Assembly: GCA_049366695.1 (NCBI GenBank)
Contig: JBMNCR010000034.1
Span: 124,001 to 188,000 of the forward strand
Direction of reading: 5' to 3'
DNA length: 64,000 bases
From: JBMNCR01 sp049366695
GTDB lineage: Bacteria > Bacillota > Clostridia > Eubacteriales > Alkalibacteraceae
The notes beneath the pieces are model-generated. The model was not told where the DNA came from and did not search any database. It worked only from the letters and a program-made list of their open reading frames with translations. This document shows, piece by piece, positions 53,787-63,112 of the stretch (within the stretch, counting starts at the first letter, position 1; each line of letters opens with the position of its first letter). A program made the position numbers and the translations under genes.

Positions 53787-54794
53787 ATGAAAAAGTACAA
53801 AGTTGCCGTTGTAGGTGCAACAGGCATGGTAGGCAGAAAAATGATGGAAGTATTAGAAGAAAGAAATTTTCCCATTGAAAATTTTTATCCTATGGCTTCT
53901 GCTAGATCAAAAGGTGAAAAGATAATTTTCATGGGCAATGAATATACTATAGAAGAACTAACTGAAAATTCATTCGATAAAGATATTGATATAGCACTTT
54001 TTTCAGCTGGAGGAACTACAAGTGAAAAATTTTCTCCTATTGCAGCAAAAAACGGCGTAATAGCAATAGATAATAGCAATGCTTTTCGAATGGATAAAGA
54101 TGTACCTTTAGTAGTACCTGAAGTTAATTGGGAGGATTTAAAAAATCATAAAAATATTATTGCAAATCCCAATTGTTCAACTATCCAAGCAGTTGTTGCT
54201 TTAAAACCTCTACATGACAAATACAAAATAAAAAGAATAGTATACTCTACTTATCAAGCAGTATCAGGTTCTGGTGTTAAGGGATACAAAGATTTAGAAG
54301 AAGGTAGTCAAGGAAAAGAACATAGTTTTTATCCACATCCTATTGCATACAATTGTTTGCCTCATATCGATGTATTTATGGATAATGGTTACACTAAAGA
54401 AGAAATGAAAATGATTATGGAAACAAAAAAAATTCTTCATGATGAAAATTTGAAAATTACAGCAACCACTGTTAGAGTTCCTGTTTACTATAGTCATAGT
54501 GAAAGTGTAAATATTGAATTTGAAAATGATTATGACATAAATGATCTTATTCAATTATTAAAGAACTCACCTGGAATTATAATCCAAGATGATATTAAAA
54601 ATGATGTATACCCTACAGCAGTTGATGTAGCAGGTAAAAATGAAGTGTATGTTGGCAGAATACGCCGAGATGAAAGTGTCGATAGTGGCGTGAATCTATG
54701 GATAGTAGCCGATAACATCCGTAAAGGTGCTGCAACAAATGCAGTGCAAATCGCTGAAATATTATCAAATAAAAATCTTTTAAAAGGGGTGTAA
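53787..54794 (+). CDS. asd: Aspartate-semialdehyde dehydrogenase
   Basis: A 335-residue NADP-dependent dehydrogenase that makes aspartate semialdehyde for the lysine, threonine and methionine branches. The nucleotide loop GATGMVGRKMM (residues 10-20), the catalytic cysteine in NPNCSTIQ (about 128-135) and the His/Arg region RVPVYYSHSE are present. GGAGG lies 8 nt before the ATG at 53787, so the upstream ATG at 53772 is not used. It is the first gene after the lysine riboswitch. Confidence 0.96.
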   Translation: MKKYKVAVVGATGMVGRKMMEVLEERNFPIENFYPMASARSKGEKIIFMGNEYTIEELTENSFDKDIDIALFSAGGTTSEKFSPIAAKNGVIAIDNSNAFRMDKDVPLVVPEVNWEDLKNHKNIIANPNCSTIQAVVALKPLHDKYKIKRIVYSTYQAVSGSGVKGYKDLEEGSQGKEHSFYPHPIAYNCLPHIDVFMDNGYTKEEMKMIMETKKILHDENLKITATTVRVPVYYSHSESVNIEFENDYDINDLIQLLKNSPGIIIQDDIKNDVYPTAVDVAGKNEVYVGRIRRDESVDSGVNLWIVADNIRKGAATNAVQIAEILSNKNLLKGV

Positions 54795-54797
54795 CAC

Positions 54798-55676
54798 ATG
54801 ACCTTGTTTCAAGGATCAGGGGTAGCGATCGTTACTCCATTTAATGAAAATGGCATTAACTATAGTATACTGGAAAAACTGTTAAATTGGCACGTAAAGG
54901 AAGGTACTGATTCTATAGTAGTATGTGGTACTACAGGTGAAACTCCAACATTAACTGAAGATGAACAAAAGGAAGTAATAAAATTTACTGTAGATGTAAT
55001 CAATAAAAGAATACCTGTTATTGCGGGTACCGGAAGTAATAGTACAGCTCATGTTATTGAAATGAGTAAATACGCTGAAAATGTAGGTGTGGACGGATTA
55101 CTGATAATGAACCCATATTATAATAAAAGTACACAAAGGGGTATAATCGCTCACTTTGAAGCAGTAGCAGAAACTGTGGATACACCAATAATCATTTATA
55201 ATGTACCAAGTAGGACTGGAATAAATATAGCACCTGATACAATTAAACAACTTTCAATTATTGAAAATATTGTAGCTATCAAAGAAGCAAGCAGTGATAT
55301 AGTTCAAATAGCTGAGATAGCTAGATTGTGCGGCGAAGATTTCACCATATATTCTGGAAATGATAATCAAGTAGTACCTATATTATCATTAGGTGGAAAA
55401 GGAGTAATCAGCGTGTCTGCAAATATTGTACCTAAAGATATGCACCAAATGGTTCAGTTGTATTTAGATGGAAAAGTAAAAGAAAGTTTAAAATTACAAT
55501 TAAAAATGAATAGTTTAAATAATGCACTATTTATTGAGTCAAATCCTGTTCCAGTTAAAACAGCTATGAATATTTTAGATATGAATGCAGGTAGTTTAAG
55601 AATGCCTCTTATCCAAATGGAAGAAGCTAATGTGGAAATATTAAAAAAAGAAATGAAAAAGTATGGTTTAATATAA
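54798..55676 (+). CDS. dapA: 4-hydroxy-tetrahydrodipicolinate synthase
   Basis: A 292-residue TIM-barrel aldolase that condenses pyruvate and aspartate semialdehyde. GTTGETPTLTEDE (about residues 44-56), the Tyr region YNVPSRTGIN (about 134-143) and the Schiff-base lysine in VAIKEASSD (about 159-167) are intact. GGGGTG precedes the ATG, 3 bp after asd. Confidence 0.97.
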   Translation: MTLFQGSGVAIVTPFNENGINYSILEKLLNWHVKEGTDSIVVCGTTGETPTLTEDEQKEVIKFTVDVINKRIPVIAGTGSNSTAHVIEMSKYAENVGVDGLLIMNPYYNKSTQRGIIAHFEAVAETVDTPIIIYNVPSRTGINIAPDTIKQLSIIENIVAIKEASSDIVQIAEIARLCGEDFTIYSGNDNQVVPILSLGGKGVISVSANIVPKDMHQMVQLYLDGKVKESLKLQLKMNSLNNALFIESNPVPVKTAMNILDMNAGSLRMPLIQMEEANVEILKKEMKKYGLI

Positions 55677-55686
55677 GGAGGTTAAT

Positions 55687-56439
55687 ATGATTAATATACT
55701 TTTATCTGGTTGCAATGGAGCAATGGGTAAAACTTTGCAAGAAGTAATTAAAAATGAAGAAAATATGCAAGTTGTGGCAGGATATGATAATGAAAATAAA
55801 AATAATACTTCATTTGAATTATATACAGATTTAAATGACTGTAATGATAACATAGACTTAATAATAGATTTTTCACACTTCAGTGTATTTGATAAAATAT
55901 TAGAATTTGCTTTATCAAAGAAAATTCCACTTGTAATGGCGACTACTGGACTTACAATGGAAAATGAAAAATCAATACAAGAAGCTTCAATAACCATTCC
56001 TATTTTTAGAACTGCAAATATGTCTATCGGAGTTAATGTTATGTTAGGTTTAATTGCAGATGCTACAAAACAACTTGATGGGTTTGATATTGAAATCATC
56101 GAAAAACATCACAATAAAAAAGTTGATTCACCAAGTGGAACAGCATTAATGCTTGCTAATGAAATTAATACTACTCTTAATAATAGCATGGATTTTGTCT
56201 ATGGACGAGAAGGAAAATCCACAAAAAGACAAACAAATGAAATAGGAATACATGCTTTTAGGGGAGGCACTATTTCTGGAGAACACAGTGTTATATATGC
56301 AGGTGATGATGAAATAATTGAAATCAAACATACAGCATTGTCAAAAAAAGTATTTGCTAAAGGCGCTGTTCGTGCTGCAAAGTTTATTTACCAAAAAGAA
56401 AATGGTCTATATGATATGAGAAAAATACTTAAAAGTTAA
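55687..56439 (+). CDS. dapB: 4-hydroxy-tetrahydrodipicolinate reductase
   Basis: A 250-residue NAD(P)H reductase. The N-terminal loop GCNGAMGKTL (residues 8-17), the family signature EKHHNKKVDSPSGTA (about 139-153) and HAFRGGTISGEH are present. AAGGAGG precedes the ATG. It follows dapA by 10 bp and acts on its product. Confidence 0.97.
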   Translation: MINILLSGCNGAMGKTLQEVIKNEENMQVVAGYDNENKNNTSFELYTDLNDCNDNIDLIIDFSHFSVFDKILEFALSKKIPLVMATTGLTMENEKSIQEASITIPIFRTANMSIGVNVMLGLIADATKQLDGFDIEIIEKHHNKKVDSPSGTALMLANEINTTLNNSMDFVYGREGKSTKRQTNEIGIHAFRGGTISGEHSVIYAGDDEIIEIKHTALSKKVFAKGAVRAAKFIYQKENGLYDMRKILKS

Positions 56440-56465
56440 AATATATATAAAGTTAGGAGATTATT

Positions 56466-57200
56466 ATGACAACTAATGAAGAATTAAAAAAACAATTTGA
56501 TTTAACAAATCCATATGAAATAGCAAAGTATATTAAAGCTGTTAAGAAAACAACTCCTTTAAAATCCTATGTTAAAGGTAATATTAATAAAGACGATTTA
56601 GATGGCTTAGAATACTATGGAGACCCGCAATCTTGCATTATCTTCGCTGAGAAAGATACGATTGAAACTTTCATAGCAAACAATAGAAATAAAATCCAAA
56701 GTTATAGATTAGAATACGACAGAAGGAACTCCGCAATCCCTTTACTAGATATTACTGAAATAAACTCTAGGATTGAACCTGGAGCATATATAAGAGAAGG
56801 TGCACATATTGGCGAAAACTGCATAATTATGATGGGCGCAGTGATAAATATAGGAGCTAGTATTGGCGATGGTACTATGATAGATATGAATGCTGTAGTA
56901 GGTGCTAGAGGTCAAATAGGTCAAAACGTACACTTAGGCGCTGGATCTGTCGTTGCAGGAGTATTAGAGCCTCCAAGCAAAACACCTGTTATTATTGAAG
57001 ATGATGTTGTGATTGGAGCAAATGCTGTAATATTAGAAGGAGTTAAAGTGGCTAAAGGAGCAGTAGTAGCAGCTGGTGCAATAGTTACTAAAGACGTTCC
57101 TGCTGGAACTGTTGTAGCAGGGTCTCCTGCAAAAGTTATTAAAAACAAAGACGAAAAGACTGAATCAAAAACCGAATTATTACAAGATCTAAGAGGATAA
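56466..57200 (+). CDS. dapH: Tetrahydrodipicolinate N-acetyltransferase
   Basis: A 244-residue left-handed beta-helix (hexapeptide) acetyltransferase. The DapH-specific N-terminal domain (about residues 1-85) precedes the repeats (GAYIREGAHIGENC to GTVVAGSPAKVI). It commits the operon to the acetylase variant of diaminopimelate synthesis, which then needs an aminotransferase and a deacetylase. The latter is probably the divergent M20 gene. TTAGGAGA precedes the ATG. Confidence 0.96.
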   Translation: MTTNEELKKQFDLTNPYEIAKYIKAVKKTTPLKSYVKGNINKDDLDGLEYYGDPQSCIIFAEKDTIETFIANNRNKIQSYRLEYDRRNSAIPLLDITEINSRIEPGAYIREGAHIGENCIIMMGAVINIGASIGDGTMIDMNAVVGARGQIGQNVHLGAGSVVAGVLEPPSKTPVIIEDDVVIGANAVILEGVKVAKGAVVAAGAIVTKDVPAGTVVAGSPAKVIKNKDEKTESKTELLQDLRG

Positions 57201-57214
57201 AGAGGAGCATTATA

Positions 57215-58420
57215 ATGAATATAGTAGTTCAAAAATATGGTGGAACTTCAGTTGGAAATATTGAAAAAATTAGAAATGTAGCAAAGAGAATTATCAAAAA
57301 GAGAGAACAAGGCTACAAAATGGTAGTAGTAGTTTCTGCTATGGGAGATAACACTAATAAATTATTAGAAATGGCCTATGAAATATCAGAAAATCCACCA
57401 AAACGAGAAGTAGATATGCTTATTTCTACAGGAGAACAAGTGTCCATATCATTGTTATCTATGGCTCTAAATTCCTTAGGATATGATGCCATTTCATTAA
57501 CAGGTGCTCAAGTTGGAATAAAAACAATAGGCAATCATATGAAATCTAGAATTAGTGATATATATGATTCTACAATAATAAAATACTTAAAACAAGATAA
57601 AATAATTATAGTTGCTGGTTTTCAAGGAGTTAATGATAATCAAGATATAACTACTCTTGGCAGAGGAGGATCTGATACAAGTGCAGTAGCAATAGCTAGC
57701 AAACTACAATGTCCCTGCGAAATATATACTGATGTTGATGGCATATACTCTTTAGATCCAAGAAAATACCCTAAAGCAAAAAAACTTACCCAAATAAGCT
57801 ATGAAGAAATGTTAGAAATGGCAAGCTTAGGGGCTGGGGTTATGCATGCAAGAGCAATTGAAATAGGTCAAAAATATAAAATACCTATTTATGTAGCATC
57901 TAGCATGGAAGATAAACCCGGAACTATAATTAAGGAGAGTGATGAAACTATGGAAAGGACAGTTATAACTGGTCTTGCAATAGATAGTAATGATGCAATG
58001 ATTACATTAAACTATGTACCTTATAGTATTCAAGTAACAGCAGAAGTATTTGATAGAATGGCAAAAAAAGATATAAACATTGATATGATAAGTCAAACCT
58101 CTCCCAAGGACAATACGGTAAGCATATCCTTTACTGTACCAAAAGACGAATTGAAAGATGCAATTGAAATTTTAGGTATTTTAAAAACTAAATACCCACA
58201 AATTTCAAAAGAAATAAACGAAAATATTACTAAATTATCAGTTGTTGGGATAGGAATGAAAAGTCAGTCCGGCGTAGCTGCTAGAATTTTTGTTTTATTA
58301 TCCAAAGTAAATATACAAGTTGAAATGGTCACGACTTCAGAAATCAAAATATCTTATGTAATAAAAACTTCTGACCAAAATACTGCAGTTACTGCAATTG
58401 CTGAAGAATTTGATTTATAA
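57215..58420 (+). CDS. lysC: Aspartate kinase (lysine-operon isozyme)
   Basis: A 401-residue enzyme phosphorylating aspartate. The N-terminal kinase motif VQKYGGTSVGN (residues 4-14), TLGRGGSDTSAVA (about 147-159) and DVDGIYSLDPR (about 173-183) are followed by two ACT domains (about 265-400) that usually bind lysine or threonine. AGAGGAGC precedes the ATG. It is last in the lysine operon, so it is controlled both by the riboswitch and probably by feedback. A GGG/CCC hairpin at 58432-58455 follows it. Confidence 0.96.
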   Translation: MNIVVQKYGGTSVGNIEKIRNVAKRIIKKREQGYKMVVVVSAMGDNTNKLLEMAYEISENPPKREVDMLISTGEQVSISLLSMALNSLGYDAISLTGAQVGIKTIGNHMKSRISDIYDSTIIKYLKQDKIIIVAGFQGVNDNQDITTLGRGGSDTSAVAIASKLQCPCEIYTDVDGIYSLDPRKYPKAKKLTQISYEEMLEMASLGAGVMHARAIEIGQKYKIPIYVASSMEDKPGTIIKESDETMERTVITGLAIDSNDAMITLNYVPYSIQVTAEVFDRMAKKDINIDMISQTSPKDNTVSISFTVPKDELKDAIEILGILKTKYPQISKEINENITKLSVVGIGMKSQSGVAARIFVLLSKVNIQVEMVTTSEIKISYVIKTSDQNTAVTAIAEEFDL

Positions 58421-58431
58421 TAAATATTTTG

Positions 58432-58455
58432 CCCAACTATTAACTAATAGTTGGG
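58432..58455 (+). terminator. Hairpin ending the lysine operon
   Basis: A perfect 11-bp stem with a 2-nt loop lies 11 bp after the lysC stop. The T-run is weak, so termination may be partial. Confidence 0.6.
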
Positions 58456-58537
58456 TTAAGTTTATTGACATACTCAACAATCTAATATTTATAAATAATT
58501 ATTAGTTCAAACTTTTTTAGTAGTATAATCCTGTGCA

Positions 58538-59194
58538 TTAAGTATTAGTTGGATTTTTACAATCCTTTTCTTCTTTAATCAGTTTAGAAATTGATACTTC
58601 ATATGCTACTTTATTTTCTACTTCTCCACCTTCTAATTTTTTTTCATAGTCCCTACTTTGAATTCTTCCCCAAATGTTTATTCTGTCGCCTATTTCAAGA
58701 TTTTTTGCATAACGAGCATTTCGTCCCCAAGCAATACATGGTATGTAATCTGATTTGTTATATCTTCTATTTACAGCCAATAAAACATCACAAATTTCTC
58801 TTCCAAAAGGTGTTTCTCTATATACAGTAGGTTTGCAAATAAAACCATCAAGATATATGTAATTCGGGTTTTGTCTTTCACCACTTTCTTTTTCTATTAT
58901 TTGTATGTCTTTTGCAAACACCACTAAAACAAGTCTACTCTTCTCCTCTATTTTTTTATTATATGACCTAAATTGCCCTTTTAAGGATATAATATTGTCA
59001 ATCTCAATAATATTATCATTAAATAATCTTTCCGATATTATTATGGGTATTAAGTCTATATTGTTGCTAAGTCGTGGTACTTCAAGTAATACTTTGTAAA
59101 ATACTTCTCCAAATATAGTATGACTATACTCGAAATTACTAGCTATTTTACCTATTAACGTAACTTTATTAGTTTCTATTATGTTCTCTGACAT
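58538..59194 (-). CDS. Single-stranded-DNA-binding-like protein with two OB folds
   Basis: 218 residues with two SSB-like OB halves. The first (about 8-100) contains NKVTLIGKIASNF and the second (about 108-200) contains IYLDGFICKPTVYRETPFGREICDVLLAVNR and IPCIAWGRNARYA, the more canonical part. It is longer than ordinary SSB and lacks the acidic DDIPF-type tail, so it is unlikely to be the replication SSB. Such double-OB proteins are common in Clostridia with unknown role. GAAGGGAG precedes the ATG. Confidence 0.8.
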   Translation of the reverse strand: MSENIIETNKVTLIGKIASNFEYSHTIFGEVFYKVLLEVPRLSNNIDLIPIIISERLFNDNIIEIDNIISLKGQFRSYNKKIEEKSRLVLVVFAKDIQIIEKESGERQNPNYIYLDGFICKPTVYRETPFGREICDVLLAVNRRYNKSDYIPCIAWGRNARYAKNLEIGDRINIWGRIQSRDYEKKLEGGEVENKVAYEVSISKLIKEEKDCKNPTNT

Positions 59195-59271
59195 TATTGT
59201 TTTCTCCCTTCAGTAATAATGATATCTAAAATATTAATATTCATTTAAATAAAAAATATGAGAAACTTTTA

Positions 59272-60384
59272 CTATTTCTCATAAGTTTGTTTAATATTTT
59301 TTTGTATTATTTTACTTCTTGATCCCATCCATACAAGTAAATCATCTTTAGAAAATTTCGAATTCAATTTGTTGAAATAATCTGTACACTCAAGAAAATA
59401 TTCAAATTTAATTCTGTTGCTAATTAATCCTCTAAATAGTTTCTTTTTATTTTTTTTATTTAAATTAATATCATCAATATTTCCAATAATACAAATATTA
59501 CTGCCTTGAATCAAAATAAAATCATTGACAAATTCATCAATAGAATTATTACTATCATTAAGGATAGTTTTAAAATTATTAAGAAAAATTGCTATATACA
59601 ATTTTTTATAACTCATATACTGTAATGTATCAAATAATATTTTGATAGAATAATTATCTTTTGCGGCATCAATTAAAATCTCAATATTGTTATTTGATAC
59701 GATTTCTAATCTATTAGGTATTGGTTTAATATTTTTTAATGATTCTAACATCTTTTTTATATCTAAATCAAATAATAATCCGGCAGTTATAGCAGATAAA
59801 GTGTTATAAATATTTTGATAACCAATCATATTTGTTTCTACAGGAATTTCTTGAACAATTATATCCTGTCCATTTATAGAATTTATTCCACGTTGTAAGC
59901 AATAGTTAAATTTTGTATTTTGTTGAACAATAGATACACTTGATGCTGTAACTGTACTTTTATTTTTTAATCCATAAGTAATAGTATACAGTTCTTTTAT
60001 TCCACTACATAATTTTAGACTTTCTTCATTATCTGCATTTACTATTATTCGCTTACAATAATTCAAAGATTGTCTATAAAATGAATAGCTTGCGTGTTGT
60101 GAATCATCCGTATAAAATCCACAAAATATAATGCAATCAAAAGATATTTTATCTAAAGTATCCTTGTCATGTATTTCTATTATTAGATAGCTTATATTGT
60201 TTTCTTCCATTTCGCATATTATATCTTCATAGTTGTGTGTCTTACAAGATACTTTGTTTTTATTAATCCTTATCCCAAGATCACTAATAGTACCAACATT
60301 TTTACCATTTTCCCTGAATAAATGCTCAAGTATATACACAGTTGATGTTTTTCCATGAGTTCCTATTATTCCGATAACCTTCAT
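59272..60384 (-). CDS. Mur-ligase-like protein lacking the N-terminal substrate domain
   Basis: 370 residues. The chain starts directly at the ATP-binding motif GIIGTHGKTSTV (residues 4-15), where MurE has GTNGKT about 110 residues in. It continues with a MurE-like central domain and a C-terminal domain containing PNRLEIV and, in place of the usual DYAHTPDSL, IDAAKDNYSIK. Loss of the UDP-sugar-binding domain and these changes argue against a classic MurE. It may ligate amino acids to another carboxylate. AAGGAGC precedes the ATG. It neighbours a sporulation-type polysaccharide deacetylase. Confidence 0.75.
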   Translation of the reverse strand: MKVIGIIGTHGKTSTVYILEHLFRENGKNVGTISDLGIRINKNKVSCKTHNYEDIICEMEENNISYLIIEIHDKDTLDKISFDCIIFCGFYTDDSQHASYSFYRQSLNYCKRIIVNADNEESLKLCSGIKELYTITYGLKNKSTVTASSVSIVQQNTKFNYCLQRGINSINGQDIIVQEIPVETNMIGYQNIYNTLSAITAGLLFDLDIKKMLESLKNIKPIPNRLEIVSNNNIEILIDAAKDNYSIKILFDTLQYMSYKKLYIAIFLNNFKTILNDSNNSIDEFVNDFILIQGSNICIIGNIDDINLNKKNKKKLFRGLISNRIKFEYFLECTDYFNKLNSKFSKDDLLVWMGSRSKIIQKNIKQTYEK

Positions 60385-60455
60385 TTATTGCTCCTTATAT
60401 TAGTAATAATTATTAGTTTTACCATATCATTTTATTATATTACATTTGCTATCAA

Positions 60456-61226
60456 CTATTCTTTTGAAAATTGCCTACCTGTATGATCAATTGAATAATT
60501 TTCTTTATAAATCAACTCCGAAATTGGTATGATTTTGTACCCCTGTTCTTTTATTTCTTTGATTACTATTGGCAAAGCCTGTGTAACATATTCAGCATTA
60601 TTGTGAAATAATACTATTGAACCTGGTCTAATATTAGATACTACTCTATTTATTATTTGCTCACTACCCTCATTTTTCCAATCCAAGCTGTCTATGTCCC
60701 ACTGTATAGTATAACAACCCATGTCTTCAGCTTTTTTAATTACTCTATCATTATATGCGCCAAATGGAGCCCTAAATAAAATAGTATCTTCTTTAGTAAA
60801 TTCATATATTTTATCATTAGTTTCTTTTATTTCTTGTTCAATTTTATTATCATCAATTTTTGTCATATCGGGATGACTAGTTGAGTGATTACCTATTTCA
60901 TGTCCAGCTTCTACAATTGCGCTGACTTGCTCTGGATATTTGTCTATCCATAAACCAACTAAAAAAAAAGTTGTCTTGATATCTTCTTTTGCTAAGATAT
61001 CAAGTATTTCCTGTGTAAACTCATCACCCCACGCAGCATCAAAAGAAATAGCAACAACTTTCTCATTTGTTTCTACGCTGTATATTGGTAGTAAATCACT
61101 TTTTGATAAAAATACAGCAGATAGCGCATCCCCTTTGCCTGAACAAATGGCAAATGCTAAAATAAGTACCAATATCACAGTAACTATTATGTATATTATT
61201 TTTTTTGATAGGAAAAATACTTTCAA
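60456..61226 (-). CDS. Polysaccharide deacetylase, PdaB-like (sporulation)
   Basis: A 256-residue NodB-fold deacetylase with an N-terminal membrane anchor (about residues 8-28). Motif 1 is FDAAWGDE (about 57-64, with Ala/Trp where many have DDG), motif 2 HSTSHP (about 113-118) and motif 3 FRAPFGAYN (about 150-158). PdaB homologues act on spore cortex or mother-cell peptidoglycan. The start is TTG with GGAGGGGG upstream. It is a separate unit between DUF975 and the Mur-like gene. Confidence 0.88.
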   Translation of the reverse strand: MKVFFLSKKIIYIIVTVILVLILAFAICSGKGDALSAVFLSKSDLLPIYSVETNEKVVAISFDAAWGDEFTQEILDILAKEDIKTTFFLVGLWIDKYPEQVSAIVEAGHEIGNHSTSHPDMTKIDDNKIEQEIKETNDKIYEFTKEDTILFRAPFGAYNDRVIKKAEDMGCYTIQWDIDSLDWKNEGSEQIINRVVSNIRPGSIVLFHNNAEYVTQALPIVIKEIKEQGYKIIPISELIYKENYSIDHTGRQFSKE

Positions 61227-61382
61227 AATATCCCCCTCCTATTTTAGGTTTATATCTAATAGTATTTAAGTTTTGTCAACCTTATTCATTATTAGATAAA
61301 AAAAATAAAACCTTTACGGTTTTATTTTTAAAATATTAAAATAATACAATTTTCATTAGACTAAAAATAATATAATTCTATG

Positions 61383-62060
61383 TTATTTTTCAATATACAT
61401 GTTTATCAAAGAAGTATCTGTTTTACTAATTAATTCTTGATAGAATACTGTTTCTGCAGCACTAAGATATGGAATAACATAAAATAAAGCAATTCCAAAG
61501 GTTACTAATGATAATAAATACCAGCCGATAAAACTTATTATTAAGTTTATATATCGCGTTTTATGTCCCTTCATCATCTCAGAACTTAGGGAGATAGCAT
61601 TTATAGCACTTAAATCTTCGTAGTCTACCATTAAATAGTAAGCCATAGAATATCTTATAGCTGCAATAATTCCTGGAATTATTAAAAGCAATGTCCATAG
61701 GCTTGTAAATAAAGTAATCAATAAACCTAAAATCAAACTACTTCCTAATCTATCAAAACCCTTAAATACATCTTTTACCTTTCCATCATTATTTCTTATA
61801 ATATTTAAATAAAAAAATGTTCTTCCATAAATAATAGGCCCAGCGATCAATGCCTGTATTACACCAATAAAATTAAGTTTTTGATTATAATAATTGAAAT
61901 TGCCTATAACAACATTGTACGAAGTAATATGAGAATTTATCTGACTTACTGATTGTGTTATAATCCAAGTTATTATTAATATTGCTAATGCCTTTCCCCA
62001 ATTGTTGTTTAAACTATCCAAAGCTTTTCTTTTAATTTGATCATTACTTAAGTAATCCAC
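61383..62060 (-). CDS. DUF975 family integral membrane protein
   Basis: A 225-residue protein with about five or six hydrophobic helices. The N-terminal RKALDSLNNNWGKALAILII (residues 11-30) and the internal IPGIIAAIRYSMAYYLMVD (about 129-147) are typical of DUF975 (YciC-like) proteins. The GTG start has AAGGGGAG upstream. It is 21 bp downstream of the lipoate ligase gene and may be co-transcribed. The function is unknown. Confidence 0.85.
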   Translation of the reverse strand: MDYLSNDQIKRKALDSLNNNWGKALAILIITWIITQSVSQINSHITSYNVVIGNFNYYNQKLNFIGVIQALIAGPIIYGRTFFYLNIIRNNDGKVKDVFKGFDRLGSSLILGLLITLFTSLWTLLLIIPGIIAAIRYSMAYYLMVDYEDLSAINAISLSSEMMKGHKTRYINLIISFIGWYLLSLVTFGIALFYVIPYLSAAETVFYQELISKTDTSLINMYIEK

Positions 62061-62081
62061 TGTTAAACTCCCCTTTTATTT

Positions 62082-63068
62082 TTATTGACTACAAAAAAAA
62101 TCAACAAATTCTTCTTTATTCATTTGAGAAAAATAATTTGATATATCAATATCTCCTAATATACTAATAATAGATTCTTTTCTGTACTGGCTTCCTTTTA
62201 ATATATTTTCTAGTATTCCAATCTCTTTCTTAACAAAAAAATCCCCATATATTTTAATATCAGTAATTTTTCCGTTTTTCACATTCATTCTTATATCTAT
62301 AATACCACATTTAAATTTATCTATCTTCTGTATGTCATAAGTAGGGGATTCTCCCCAATTCCATTCCCAAGTACTAAATTTTGTATCAACTAATTTTTGT
62401 ATTTCATTGATGTCCTTGTCAGTAATATTATATCTCTGTACATCATCCCCTTCAGCGATAAAATCAAGCAAATACTTCTTAAATTCTAATATGGATATAT
62501 CTTCCTTTATATAATTTTTGATATTTGTTACTCTACTTCTAACAGACTTTATTCCTTTAGATTTGATTTTTAGTTCTTTAACATTAAGAGCATTTCCCAA
62601 ATTACTCATTTGAGAGTCAAATAATAAGGTTCCATGGTGAAGCAATGTTTTTTTTCTAAAAAATTGAGCATTTCCAGAGATTTTTTTACCATCAATAGTA
62701 ATATCATTTCTTCCAGTTAGTTCTGATTTTATGCCCATTTTTTCTAATGCTTTTATAACAGGCAAAGTAAATTTTTTAAAATTGTTTACATCTTTTTCTT
62801 CGGCTTTTACAATAAAAGAAAAATTCAAATTGCCATCATCATGATACACTGCACCACCACCTGATAATCTCCTAGCAACGTAAATATTATTTTCTTCAAC
62901 ATATTCCTTATTGATTTCTTCAATAGTATTTTGATGTTTACCAACTATAATTGACGGTTTATGTATATAAAAGAAAAAATAATCATCTTCAGGTAAATTA
63001 TTTATAACATATTCTTCAAAAGCCATATTATAATAGGGGATATTCCAATTAGTTTCTATATATTTCAT
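62082..63068 (-). CDS. lplA: Lipoate-protein ligase
   Basis: A 328-residue LplA-type enzyme attaching lipoate to E2 or GcvH-type proteins. The large-domain motifs RRLSGGGAVYHDDGNLNFSF (about residues 67-86), GRNDITIDGKKISGNAQ (about 120-136) and HHGTLLFD (about 145-152) are intact, and the small C-terminal domain is present. AAGGAG lies 6 nt before the ATG at 63068, so the upstream ATG at 63083 is rejected. Confidence 0.94.
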   Translation of the reverse strand: MKYIETNWNIPYYNMAFEEYVINNLPEDDYFFFYIHKPSIIVGKHQNTIEEINKEYVEENNIYVARRLSGGGAVYHDDGNLNFSFIVKAEEKDVNNFKKFTLPVIKALEKMGIKSELTGRNDITIDGKKISGNAQFFRKKTLLHHGTLLFDSQMSNLGNALNVKELKIKSKGIKSVRSRVTNIKNYIKEDISILEFKKYLLDFIAEGDDVQRYNITDKDINEIQKLVDTKFSTWEWNWGESPTYDIQKIDKFKCGIIDIRMNVKNGKITDIKIYGDFFVKKEIGILENILKGSQYRKESIISILGDIDISNYFSQMNKEEFVDFFCSQ

Positions 63069-63112
63069 ATTTTTCTCCTTCATTATTTAAATAATTATAA
63101 CTTTTCTAACAT

